From positions 62,001-126,000 of the forward strand of contig VIIQ02000089.1 in assembly GCA_007449985.2 (NCBI GenBank): DNA of 64,000 nucleotides. The letters run 5' to 3'. The DNA is from Desmodesmus armatus. Its lineage: Eukaryota > Chlorophyta > Chlorophyceae > Sphaeropleales > Scenedesmaceae. The notes under the pieces were generated by a model. The model was not told the origin of the DNA and did not search any database. It saw only the letters and a list, made by a program, of their open reading frames with translations. A program made the translations under genes and the position numbers. Shown one piece after another: positions 1-11,500 of the stretch (position 1 is its first letter; each line of letters begins with the position of its first letter).

Positions 1-1525
1 AGGAATCAATGATCAGTGCAATCGACAATGCACATCGGTCTTGTCCTGCCCTGATCATCACCTGAGGTGGCCATGTTCTTGAACATGGGCATGAAGCAAG
101 CGGGTGTGGTGCAGCCATGTGCAGAGGCTAATTACAGGCAGTTGCAGTCACTGCAGTAGAATGCTGTCAGAGGGGTGGTTTGCACATTCAAGCTGCAAGT
201 TGGGTTGCTGGAATGGAAGGTGGACATCACGCTTGCCCCACACTTTCAATATGGGTTTAAAAGTAATACTTTGCTGCAGTGTTGATCCGATCCAATCCGA
301 TCCGATGTCGCACAGCCTATCTGGGGTGTGACCCTATCCCGGGTCACTCTCTGGCTGTCAACAGTGCACGTCTACAGTGCACGTCAGTTGTTACCCAAAT
401 TGATCATACATTGAGGTCACATGACCGAGTTCAAAACTGCCCATGCACTCAGTCCAGTGGACGTGGGTCCATGACAGCGATTCATGGAGTTGTGGGTCAA
501 TGAACTTTGTGCTTCGACAACGCGATGTGGTGCTGCTGCAATGCTTCCATCAAAGTAACAAACAACATGGCTTGCCTCACAAGCGGTGGTTTGGCCATTG
601 AGCAGTCTTGTGCCACACATGTGCACAGGTCAAGTGGTAGTGCTACCTTGGTGCTACCGTATCCACGCTAAATGTTTCGTTTATTAACTTCCGTCAACAG
701 CTGAGAAAACTGCCGTAATTGTGTTGACTCGGAAATAATTCGCAGAGCTGATGCCCGAGTTTGTGACCACGGGAAAGCTTCGTCTGACAGGTGCCTTGCA
801 GATCACCGTTCCTCGCCGTTCATAAGGGGCTGCTGAGGCACCTGCTATGCATGTGAGAGGCATCAAACAGTTCTAAGCCATTCAAAATGGGCTGTGCTCA
901 GGCTCTTCATGACTGACCTGACCTGCAGGTCAGCTGCCCAAGGGCAGGCCTGCCCTAGGCCACACCGATCATTTATGACAACACGGAAATGTTTCGTCAG
1001 CCTGCTGCTCTTAATTTCCTCACACGCAATCAATCGTCAGCAAATTTATGGGGGGGGGGAGGTTGTTACAAGTGGATACTTTCACCGCTGAGCGGTACTC
1101 TCCACACAAGATGAACTGGGAAGACACACCTGCAAGAAGAACCTGCAGCAAGACCGGCAAACAAGACCAGCCCCCAAAAACACACACACCGCCAATGGCA
1201 ACTGCCACACACACCAGGTGTAGGATCGTGCATTCATGACTCAGCTGCAAGCTGGTAGTCTCCACACACCGTGCACGCACACACATGGGTCAGTCTCTCA
1301 GAAAATTCCAAACACAGGCAAAAGTCAACACATCAAGCCAATCATTTGGTGTGCTAGCACGCAGAGCAGGACCCACAACACAGCTACTACGAGTGCTCCT
1401 GCTGCCAATGCTAAGGTGTCAGAGTGCCGTGCCCCGAGCCTGAGCAACTGCGTAGACAGGAGTGAGCTTGTCGCACGGTGCAAGCAGGCTGGGTAGGGCA
1501 TAACAGCCACATAGCCGTCCGGTTG
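1..1525. other. No recognisable gene
   Basis: I see only short unsupported reading frames, a run of nine G near 1050 and CA-rich stretches. Nothing here resembles a known protein or RNA gene. Confidence 0.4.
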
Positions 1526-1987
1526 CTAAATAGGGCGCACCCCAAACAGGTTGCCCTTACCCAACAGGTGCCTTCTATACACGTCCATAGCTGCAATGCA
1601 ATGGGCCAGCTGAGTTTGGGTGGTGCTGAACACAAGCTGCATGCACCGCTGCACTGAGTCCCGACCACCAAAAACAAATACTGAAGCATACTTGTCCCTG
1701 ATATGATCATATGCGGGGCAATCTAAGACAAAATGCAGCAAGTCCTCTGGCCTATTCCCCCCACAGGCTACAAGTGTGTCATGCCACTCAGCACGCAACC
1801 CCCTACCAGAGCAGAGTGGGCAGGCCCGCCCATGCTGTTGTTCCCCACCATGCAGGCGTCCACTCAAGTGGTGTCCGCCAAGCCGGTACCGTCCTAAACA
1901 CCGCAAGATCCCCCTAGGCATGCATAGCTGATGGAAGCTCGGGGCATTGTCCCTCCCATGTACTACATTGTCCTCAACAATACTCAA
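1526..1987 (-). pseudogene. LINE reverse-transcriptase C-terminus, fragment
   Basis: The minus strand is open for about 150 codons. The product looks like the C-terminal tail of a non-LTR retrotransposon ORF2. It has a CPLC pair followed about 35 residues later by HFVLDCPAY, the CxxC...HxxxxC zinc-knuckle arrangement usual downstream of the reverse-transcriptase domain. An upstream RLGGHHLSGRLHGG segment also fits this region. No polymerase YxDD motif is present, so this is a truncated, non-autonomous remnant. The first codons lie in a short tandem repeat, so the ATG is probably not a native start. It is clearly different in sequence from the second LINE remnant at 24.3-25.7 kb. The assignment rests on motif layout only. 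Confidence 0.6.
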
Positions 1988-2096
1988 ACTGCTTGATTAC
2001 TGTCCCTCCCATGTACTACATTGTCCCCAACTGCTTGATTACTGTCCCTCCCATGTATTGCATTGTCCTCAACCATACCCAAACTGCTTGATTAGT
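1941..2096. repeat. Short tandem repeat, about three units
   Basis: A unit containing CCTCCCATGTACTACATTGTCC is repeated about three times with small changes, linked by CTGCTTGATTACTGT. It overlaps the 5' end of the LINE fragment on the minus strand. Confidence 0.75.
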
Positions 2097-2099
2097 TTA

Positions 2100-2939
2100 A
2101 CGAAAGACTTACTGTGGTTACGGTACGGGAGAATCTGCTGTTTCCGCGGCGTAATATGTTTTCCCGTAGAGTAATCAATTGCGTCATGTTGTGTAGCATT
2201 TCAGTGGCCAGGCGTAATTTGCGGGTAAAAAGGTGACATCAGCACAGGGGGGGGGGGGAGTCTGGGTGCTGGACAGCACCATGTCGGACCTTGCCCTGAA
2301 AATTTCAGGGTGTATTATATGCAATAACAGCTTTAATGTGACCGAAATTGCAGGAAATCTGAGAGGGTTTATGCAGGGGGGGTGGGGGGGTGGTCTGGGC
2401 CTGTTTTACTTTTCTGCACAGGGTTCAGTAACTTTTCTGTCAGCAGTCCGATAAAGGCTGCATGCGGCTCATGTCAAAGGTTACATCATATGCTATCGAT
2501 TGCTGCCCTTTTTGTGCCTTCACAATACCTATCAGGCTACCATGAGGGCCCAGAAAGGCAGCAGCACAGTGGCGGTTGACTGCTGGTTGAGGGCAGTGGC
2601 CCAGTGTGTTGGTGCTGCTTATTGTGAAACATCAGCGTGGTGTGGGTATGTCCTAAAGTAATATATACAGCTCATTCCAGTGCTGTTCAGCACTCTCGGG
2701 CCCCATCCAGAACGAACAATGCATTGATTGATGTGTGATCAAATTTCAAAGTTCAGACCTCAGAAAAGTTTGCAGCACCCTTTCAAGAGTGCGTAAGCTT
2801 CAATAAATACATATATAAACTATATGAACCATCCCATGGCCTCGGAACGCAGGTTTACGGGGGATGGGGGGGGGGGTCTGGCCCTGTTTCCACTTTTCTG
2901 TCATGGTGTCCGGCACTTTCCTGCACGCCCCCCCCCCCC
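2100..2939. other. No recognisable gene
   Basis: The stretch contains G homopolymers near 2248 and 2380 and no supported coding region. Confidence 0.4.
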
Positions 2940-5900
2940 TTGATCAGCATGTAATTTTTGTAAAACCGCCAGGTTAAGGGTTGTAAATGTGGAGTTGCTG
3001 GTGTTGACATAGTCTCATGCATCTTGCTGAGTGGGTCTTGCTTGTGCATTGCTACTCTGGCCAGCACACACTGCGCTTGAACAACATGTGTTTGTTGCCT
3101 TTGAGGCGCCGCTTGCCCAGTGCAGAGCATATGCAACACATATGGTCCATGATGGACCCCAGCCACCACTGTTGGCCCGCACACCACTTGCCCATAGTGC
3201 TGTAGTAGTCAAGTGCATCAGTTTGAGGAGTCAGTTGTGTGCGCTAGCACTCTGGCCAGCATACGCAGCATGCAAACTGCATGTGTGAATTGCTATGTGC
3301 TGCAGCGTCGCCACAGTTGGCTCCCAACGCCAATTACCCCCCCCCCCACGCACCACGTGTCTTGCGGGCTGCTGGTGTTGAAGTAGTCTCTTGCATCTTG
3401 CTGAGTGGTCTTGCTTGTGCAGCGCAACTCTGGCAAGCACACGCGGCACTCAAACAACATGGAATTACTGCTGTTCAGTCGCCGCTAGCCTAGTGCAGAG
3501 CATATGCAACACCATCGTGGTCCATGATGGACCCCAGCAACCACCGTCACACCACCTGCCCACAGTGCTGCAGTAGTCAGGTGCATCACTTCAGCGAGTC
3601 AGTTTGTGTGCAGTGGCACTCTAGTCAGCACACACAGCATTCAAACTGCATGTGTGAATTGCCAGTTGTTGTAGTGTTGCCACATTCGGCTCCCAACCCC
3701 AATACCCCCCCCCCCCACGCACTACGTGTCTTGCGGGCTGCTGGTGTTGAAGTAGTCTCTTGCATCTTGCTGAGTGGTCTTGCTTGTGCAGCGCAACTCT
3801 GGCAAGCACACGCGGCACTCAAACAACATGAAATTATTGCTGTCAGTCGCCGCTAGCCCAGTGCAGAGCATATGCAACACCATCATGGTCCATGATGGAC
3901 CCAAGCCACCACCGTCACACCACATGCCCACAGTGCCGCACTACAGTGTAGTGGTCACGTGCATCAATTCGAGGAGTCAGTTGTGTGCAGTGGCACTCTA
4001 GTCAGCACACACAGCATTCAAACTGCATGTGTGAATTGTCACTTGTTGCAGCGTTGCCACATGTGGCTCCCCATGCTGATACCCCCCCCCCTGTACCACG
4101 TGTCTTGGGGGCTGCTGTTGTTGAAGTAGTCTCATGCATCTTGCTGAGATGTCTCTTTGTGTGATTCGCAACTTTGACAAGCACGCACGGCACTCGCACA
4201 ACATGGAATTGTTGCTGTTGATGCGCTGCTAGCCGAGTGCAGAGCATATGCAACACCATCATGGTCCATGATGGACCCAGCAACCACCCTCACACCACCT
4301 GCCCACAGTGCTGTAGTAGTCAGGTGCATCAGATTGAGGGGTCAGTTGTGTGCAGTGGCACTCCAGTCAGCAAACACAGCATGCAAACTGCATGTGTGAA
4401 TTGTCGTTTGTTGCAGCGTTGCCACATTACCCCCCCCTGTGCACCCTGTGTCTTGCGGGCTGCTGTTGTTGAAGTAGTCTCATGCATTTTGGTGAGTGGT
4501 CTTGCTTGTGCATTGCTACTCTGGCAAGCACACACGGTGCTTGAACAACCGCTGTTTTTCGCCTTTGAGGCGCCGCTTGCCCAGTGCAGAGCAAATGCAA
4601 CACATATGGTCCATGATGGACCCCAGCCACCACTGTTGGCCCGCACACCCGGTGCCCATAGTGCTGTGGTAGTCAAGTGCATCAGTTTAAGGAGTCAGTT
4701 GTGTGCGCTAGCACTCTGGCCAGCATACGCAGCATTTAAACTGCATGTGTGAATTGCTATGTGCTGCAGCGTTGCCACAGTTGGCTCCCAACGCCAATAC
4801 CCCCCCCCACGCACCACGTGCCACGTGCAAGGCTTGCGGGCTGCTGGTGTTGAAGTAGTCTCTTGCATCTTGCTGAGTGCTCTTTCTTGTGCAGCGCAAC
4901 TCTGCCAAGCACACACGGCACTCAAACAACATGGAATAATTGCTGTTCAGTTGCCGCTAGCCCAGTGCAGAGCATATGCAACACCATCATGGTCCATGAT
5001 GGACCCAGCAACCACCCTCACACCACCTGCCCACACTGCTGTAGTAGTCAGGTGCATCAGATTGAGGGGTCAGTTGTGTGCAGTGGCACTCCAGTCAGCA
5101 AACACAGCATGCAAACTGCATGTGTAAATTGTCGTTTGTTGCAGTGCTGCCACATTTCACCCCCTTCCCCCCCCCCCCACACACACACACCACGTGCCTT
5201 GCGGGCTGCTGGTGTTGAAGTAGTCTCTTGCATCTTGCTGAGTGGTCTTGCTTGTGCATTGCTACTCTGGCAAGCACACACGGCGCTCGAACAACATTTG
5301 TTTTTTGCCGCTTGCCTAGTGCAGAGCATATGCCACACCTATGGTCCATGATGGACACCAGCCACCACCCTCAAGACCACATGCCCACACTGCTGTAGTA
5401 GTCAGGTGCATCAGATTGAGGGGTCAGTTGTGTGCACTAGCACTCCAGCCAGCACACACAGCATGCAAACTGCATGTGTGAATTGCCATTTGTAGCAGCA
5501 TTGCCACATTTCATCCCCCCCCCCCCGCAACGCACTAGGTGTGTCTTGCGGACTGCTGGTGTTGACGTATACGTGAGACTACGTAGTCTCATGCATCTTG
5601 CCAAGTGGGCCTTGCTTGTGCTCTGGCCAGCACACACAGCGCTCGAACAACATATGTTTTATGCCTTTGAGGCGCCGCTTGCCCAGTGCAGAGCATATGC
5701 AACACCTATGGTCCATGATGGACTCCAGCCACCACCCTCAGACCACATGCCCACACTGCTGTAGTAGTCAGGTGCATCAGATTGAGGGGTCAGTTGTGTG
5801 CAGTGGCACTCCAGTCAGCAAACACAGCATTCAAACTGCATGTGTGAATTGTCGTTTGTTGCAGCGCTGCCACCCCCCCCCCCACACACACACACACACG

Positions 5901-7835
5901 CACCATGTGTCTTGGGGGCTGCTCGTGTTGAACTTCACACTAGTAGTCTCTTGCATCTTGCTGAGTGGTCTTGCTTGTGCAGCGCAACTCTGGCAAGCAC
6001 ACGCGGCACTCAAACAACATGGAATTACTGCTGTTCAGTCGCCGCTAGCCTAGTGCAGAGCATATGCAACACCATCATGGTCCATGATGGGCCCCAGCCA
6101 CCACCCTCACACAACCTGCCCACAGTGCTGCAGTAGTCAGGTGCATCACTTCAACGAGTCAGTTTGTGTGCAGTGGCACTCTAGTCAGCACACACAGCAC
6201 TCAAACTTCATGTGTGAATTGCCAGTTGTTGTAGCGTTGCCACATTCGGCTCCCAACGCCACACACACACCCCTCCCCGCACACCACGTGTCTTGCGGGC
6301 TGCTGGTGTTGAAGTAGTTTCCTGCATCTTGCTGAGCAACCTTACTTGTGCAGTTGCAACTCTGACAAGCAAGCACAGCACTCAAACAACATGGAAGTAT
6401 TGCTTGATGCGCCGCTAGCCCAGTGCAGAGCAATATGCAACACCATCATGGTCTGCTCTGGACCCACCACCCTCACACCACCTGCCCACAGTGCTGTAGT
6501 AGTCAGGTGCATCAATTTGAGGAGTCAGTTGTGTGCACTAGCACTCTAACCATCATACACAGCATTCAAACTGCATGTGTGACTCACACATGGGCAAACG
6601 GCAATGATTGCCGTTTGTTGCAGCGTTGCCACACTTGACCACCCCGGGCCCCCCCAACGCATCCGGTGTGTCTTGTGGGCTGCTGGTGTTGACGTAGTCT
6701 CATGCATCTTGCTGAGTGGGTCTTGCTTGTGTGTTGCTACCTGGCCAGCACACACGGCACTCGAACAACATGTGATTTTTGCTTTTGAGGCGCCGCTAGC
6801 CAAGTGCAGAGCATATGCAACACCATCATGGTCCATGATGGACCCCAGCCACCACCCTCACACCACCTGCCCACAGTGCTGCAGTAGACAGATGCATCAA
6901 TTCGAGGGGTCAGTTGTGCACATGTCCCCCCCCCCTCGTACCACGTGTCTTGGGGGCTGCTGGTGTTGAATTCGTCTCATGCATCTTGCTGATATGTCTG
7001 TTTGTGTGTAGTGCAACTCTGTCAAGCACGCATGGCACTAGAACAACATGTTTGTATTGCTGTTGATGCGCCGATAGCCCAGTGCAGAGCATACACAACA
7101 CCATCATGGTCCATGATGGACCCCGGTCACCACCCTCAGGGTGGTGTCACATCACTTGCGCACAGTGTTGTAGTAGTCATGTGCATCAAATTGAGGGGTC
7201 AGTTGTGTGCACTAGCACTCCAGACAGCATACAAAACAATGGGCCAGCATGAAATTATTGCTGTTCAGGCGCCACAAGCACAGTGCAGAGCATATGCAAC
7301 ACCGTCATGGTCCATGATGAACCCCGGCCACCGCCCTCACATCTTGACTCAAGTAACTTGCCCACAGTGCTGTAGTAGTCAAGTGCATCGATTTGAGGAG
7401 TCAGTTGCCTAGCACTCTGGCCAGCATACACAGCATTCGAAATGCATGTATGAATTGCCATCTGTTGCAGTATTGCCACATATGGCACCCTGCACCCCCC
7501 CCCCTCCCGCGCACCACGTGTGTTTGGGGTTGCTGGTGTTGAAGTAGCATCATGCATCTTGCTGAGTGGTCGTTTTTGTGCAGGAGAACTCTGACAAGCA
7601 CACACGGCCCTGAAACAACATGTGATTATTGACGCGCCGGTCGCCCAGTGCAGAGCATATACATCAGCATCACGGTCCATGAGGGACCCCGGCCACCACC
7701 CTCACATCACTTGGCTATAGTGCTATAGTAGTCAGGTGCATCAGATTGAGGAGTCAATTGTGTGCACTAGCACTCTGGCCAGCATACACAATGTTCAGCT
7801 TGCATATGTGAATTGCCAATTGTTGCCACATTTGA
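2940..7835 (+). repeat. Satellite array, about 13 units of about 370 bp
   Basis: The anchor CATCTTGCTGAGTGG recurs near 3020, 3395, 3766, 4137, 4487, 4868, 5232, 5594, 5956, 6328, 6707, 6981 and 7557, usually 350-380 bp apart. Each unit has the same order of blocks: a C homopolymer, CACGTGTCTTG, the anchor, AGTGCAGAGCATATGCAACACC, a dyad, then GTGCATCA and GAGGAGTCAGTTGTGTG. Two sub-types alternate irregularly. One carries TTGAGGCGCCGCTTGCCCAG and a short CACATATGG dyad arm; the other carries GCGCAACTCTGGCAAGC and a CATCATGG arm. Units near 6981 and 7200 are short or rearranged. The array ends just beyond the 3' end of the SWT1-like gene. Open frames inside it shift between units and are not coding. 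Confidence 0.93.
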
Positions 7836-8470
7836 CACCCCATGCCGACCCTCTCGCCCCTGCCCCCGCCCCGCCCCCGCACACCATGTGTCCCACATTT
7901 GACTCAAGCTGACTTGACGCAGTGCCTGCAGGTCCGTAACCTTGCCAGCAGTCCCTGTAGCTGGCTGTGAGGTGATGTTACAACCCCCCTCCAGTAACAA
8001 ACACCATTGCCCATTTTCCAGTAATCTCAGCAGTAGGATTTCGTGCGAGAGAACAACCAACCCAGGTGCCAAACACATAACAGCACCTTGCGGTGCTTCT
8101 TTGAAGCATGCGATGGAAGGCCTTGCGGTCCCCCAACAGTCGCATCAACATATCTTACAGAGGACAACAGCAGCATAGGGCTGCTGCCATGCCAGCAAAA
8201 TAACCAAATGATTGGGGGACCAATGGCCACTGCATGCACAACTTTGACAAATCAATGAGGGGCAGGTTTGAGCGCAATCTGGCACATGAGCGACAACCAA
8301 CATGGGTGGTGAATCAAGCAAACAGCTGCAGCGCCACTTGCAAAACAAGCACCACACACTTCCTGGGCATCACTGCCAGCAGGCTACTGAGACGGCTGCT
8401 GCGCTGCAGCTGCAAAGTGCTGACTGCTCCACCGGTCTCCACCAGCCAGCTGCCATAAGCGGCACACACA
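7300..8470. repeat. Duplicated segment, copy 1 (other copy 50360-51386)
   Basis: The last satellite unit and about 600 bp beyond it recur at 50.36-51.39 kb in the same orientation. Shared blocks include GACTTGACGCAGTGCCT, CCCTGTAGCTGGCTGTGAGG and TGCGGTGCTTCTTTGAAGC. Identity looks high, about 85-90% by eye. The segment holds the likely 3' UTR of the minus-strand SWT1-like gene. Possible TGTAA poly(A) signals read on the minus strand at 8159-8155 and 7982-7978. Confidence 0.88.
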
Positions 8471-8534
8471 CGCACACACAACTTGACATCAAAGCTGCAT
8501 CTGCGGTCACAATGGCCCAGCACACCGCTGAACG

Positions 8535-11500
8535 TCAAGCCAGCTGCATGACTTGCGCGAGCAGGTGCTGCACATGCTGCAGCGCTAGTGTGAGCTGCTG
8601 CAACATTACAGCGGGCCCTGGCTGCTGTCCCTGCTGCTGCTGCTGCCGTTGCTGGCTTTGTGTCAAATACCCCTCTGCCTCTGCTGCAAGCTGGCTAGCA
8701 TGCAGCACCAACTGCTGTGATACTGCCTCCCTAGCAGCAGCATCATTGAGTAGAAAGCAGCACAAGTCAACAAGTTGCAGACCCAACTGCAAAGCACCTG
8801 CATGCCGCCCCTCTTGCCGTTGCTGATGCGCACCTGCTTGCTGTCCTAAGCCCTCTAGCTGCTGCACCACAGCCCCCAACCGCTGCTCTACTGCCACACA
8901 CAGTGAGATGGCCTCACTAGCTGCTGATGGATGCCCTGCTGACAGCATCTGCCCTAACACAGGCAGCACCTGCTGCAGTAACAGCACAGCATGCAACAGC
9001 AGCTGTGACAGCGCAAGGCACGCGCCCATTGGCTGAGGAGCCGCAACTGCTGCTGCTGCAGCAGCCAGCACAGCCACAGCACTGCTGTGCTGCCTCTGCA
9101 AGTCCTGCACCTGCTGCGGCAGCTCAGCCTGCAACTGGCTAGGGGCCCTGATAGCAACACCTGATGCCGCAGGTGCGGGCCCAACCCCTGCCTGGGGACC
9201 TTTGCCGCTGGCCCCAACCCCAGCGGCACTACCAGCTTGCGAAGCAGCCACGTACGCGTGCATGTTTGGCACAGCAGCGCTGCAGCCGCCAGCACTAGCT
9301 GCAGCCCCTGAGTCTTTGCTGTGTGTATGTTCCATTGGAACCGCCGCCTGCTGCTGCTGCTGACCCGAGGGCTGCCTCCACCTGCTGTGCTGCCTGCTGT
9401 GCCCCCAAGACGGTCAGGACCTCCATCACGCGCACGCCCAGGTTGAAGGGCAGCTGGGGCAGTGCCACGCCCTTGAAGCTGCATGATGCAGATTGATGGG
9501 ATGCACCAGCACACAACAGCGACAGACATTGTGAAAAGTTGATGCGCCTGCCTCATGGCCTCTTGATTTGCATCATGGATGCCTGATGATTTGCAGTGCT
9601 TCCTTGGCAGGTAAGGTTCCAGTCATGAGTCACTTCGGCCAAGCTGTACTGTCCTGCGCTGTACTGTACCACATGATGACCTGTGTGTGCACACTCTGCA
9701 ACTGTTCATCTGACATGAGGGGCACAGCATGCGACCTCCTGCGCACGCAGTGAAAGACGACACTGCCTGACGGCCACAGCACAGTTGAAAGAGCACCATT
9801 TTGCCTGGTGAGGCGCCACACTCACTGTTGGCGTTCAAGGCGCTTGGCCATGAACCAAGTATTGCAGCATGCTCTGGACGTGCCCTGCCTTGCGCTTGGC
9901 TGCTGGTACCACATGAACCTTGCAAGTGGGCACCGACACAGCAGGAGCACACAAAAGAAGTTCCTGAGCACCATCGCTATACGCATTGCAGAGGAAGGGC
10001 TTTGGGTCCAAGGGTTCAGCCTGTATTTGCCCTGCAGGCGCTGGCACTGAACGACATCAGAGGTACTGCATACCAACAACCGGCACAAAGAACCCTCCAC
10101 GCAATAATTAGCGACAAATCATGCAGTGACATCCAACACTGCACATCCCCACTCGTGGATGAAATGTCACCTTCACTTGCGGTGTCGGGAAAGGAGAGCG
10201 CCTGTCTTATGTCTGTTGATTTGCCAGCCCACCTTGACTGTGCTGTTCCAGTGGTGCAGCAGCACCTCCACCAGCTGAAGGTCACTCCAAGGTGGCCGGT
10301 GCAGCAGTACAACCAGCCAGCAGTCCTGCAGGTCCGCTTTGAACCAGCCTTCCACCTGATCTGACAGGCTCAGCCGCAGGAAGGCTAGGAAGCTGGTCGC
10401 CGCTGCTCGCAGCTCAGACACTGCCATGCGCTGCTCCTGCCATGCCTGCTCTCTCAGTTCCCGCCGCTCCGCTTTGGTGCGCACCTTGGGCGTCGTGTGG
10501 AGGCGCGGGCTGCTAGGCTGATTGGTGCTTGTGTACATGGAGCTGCTACGTACAGGCTCAGCTCCTGCGTGCTGTCCTGGCCCAGGACTGGGCTGCTGAC
10601 CGCTGTGCTGGTGCGCATGCATGCGCAGGTCTCCTGCTGCTGCAGGCGCTGATTTACAAACTGGCCCTGGAAGGCCAGGCTGACTGGTATAGCAAGTGGC
10701 ATCTGATGCGTCCACAGCAGCTGTGAGCCAAGGGGAGTTGATGCCAGCCAACTGCAGCATGCGCACCAGGCAGGGAGGCAGGTGCTGGGGTGGCTGGCTG
10801 TGCCTGCCGCTGGTGCTGGTGGTGGCGCTGGGGTGGCTGCAGAGGCTGCAGAGGCTGCTGCAGTGACATTAAGTGGAGGCTTGCCACTGGCATGTCGTTG
10901 GCCCGTGCCTGCAGCCAGCCAGTCATACAGTCATACAGTCATCCAGTCATACAGTCATGCAGTGCAGCATCACACGAGGCATTCAGGGGAAATACAACAA
11001 ATATGTGACCAGCATCACCGTTCATGAGGCATGACAGGTTACGTCCAGCAGGTAATGAGCGCGCGGGCAAAGACGCAAAATAAAATGTGGTGTGGTTGTC
11101 CTTCACAATGCGCTGAGCCGGCAGCTAGCAGAAATGTAAGCCCCACCCCAGCCTGCCAAGCCGGGTCTGGCATCGGCTGGTGTAGTGAACTGTTGAACTG
11201 GGTCATGTTTCACACCTATCTGTGACTGCTGTGAGAATGGTTGTACGCATTCACCAAACTGCCCGGCTGCCGCTTGCATGAGCTAGCAAACCAGATGCAC
11301 CAGGCCAGGTCTGGCATCGGCTGGTGTACTCAACTGTCAAACTGGGTACTGTTGCACACCCGCCTGTGACTCTTTCACGGGCGTCTCAGCCAGGCAGGAG
11401 TGGAGGGTGGTTGCTGCTGCTGTTGCCGTGAGGATGATTTTATGTAGCAGGCAACAAGGGAACAGGTCTACAGATGGTTCCAGCCAGGGCAATTCTGGGC

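Noticed and set aside
4237..4752. 171-codon plus-strand frame
   Set aside because: It lies in the satellite, spans more than one unit, and the same frame is not kept in neighbouring units.
2940..7835. Possible CRISPR-like array
   Set aside because: Units are about 370 bp and vary throughout; there are no short constant repeats with unique spacers, and the genome is eukaryotic.
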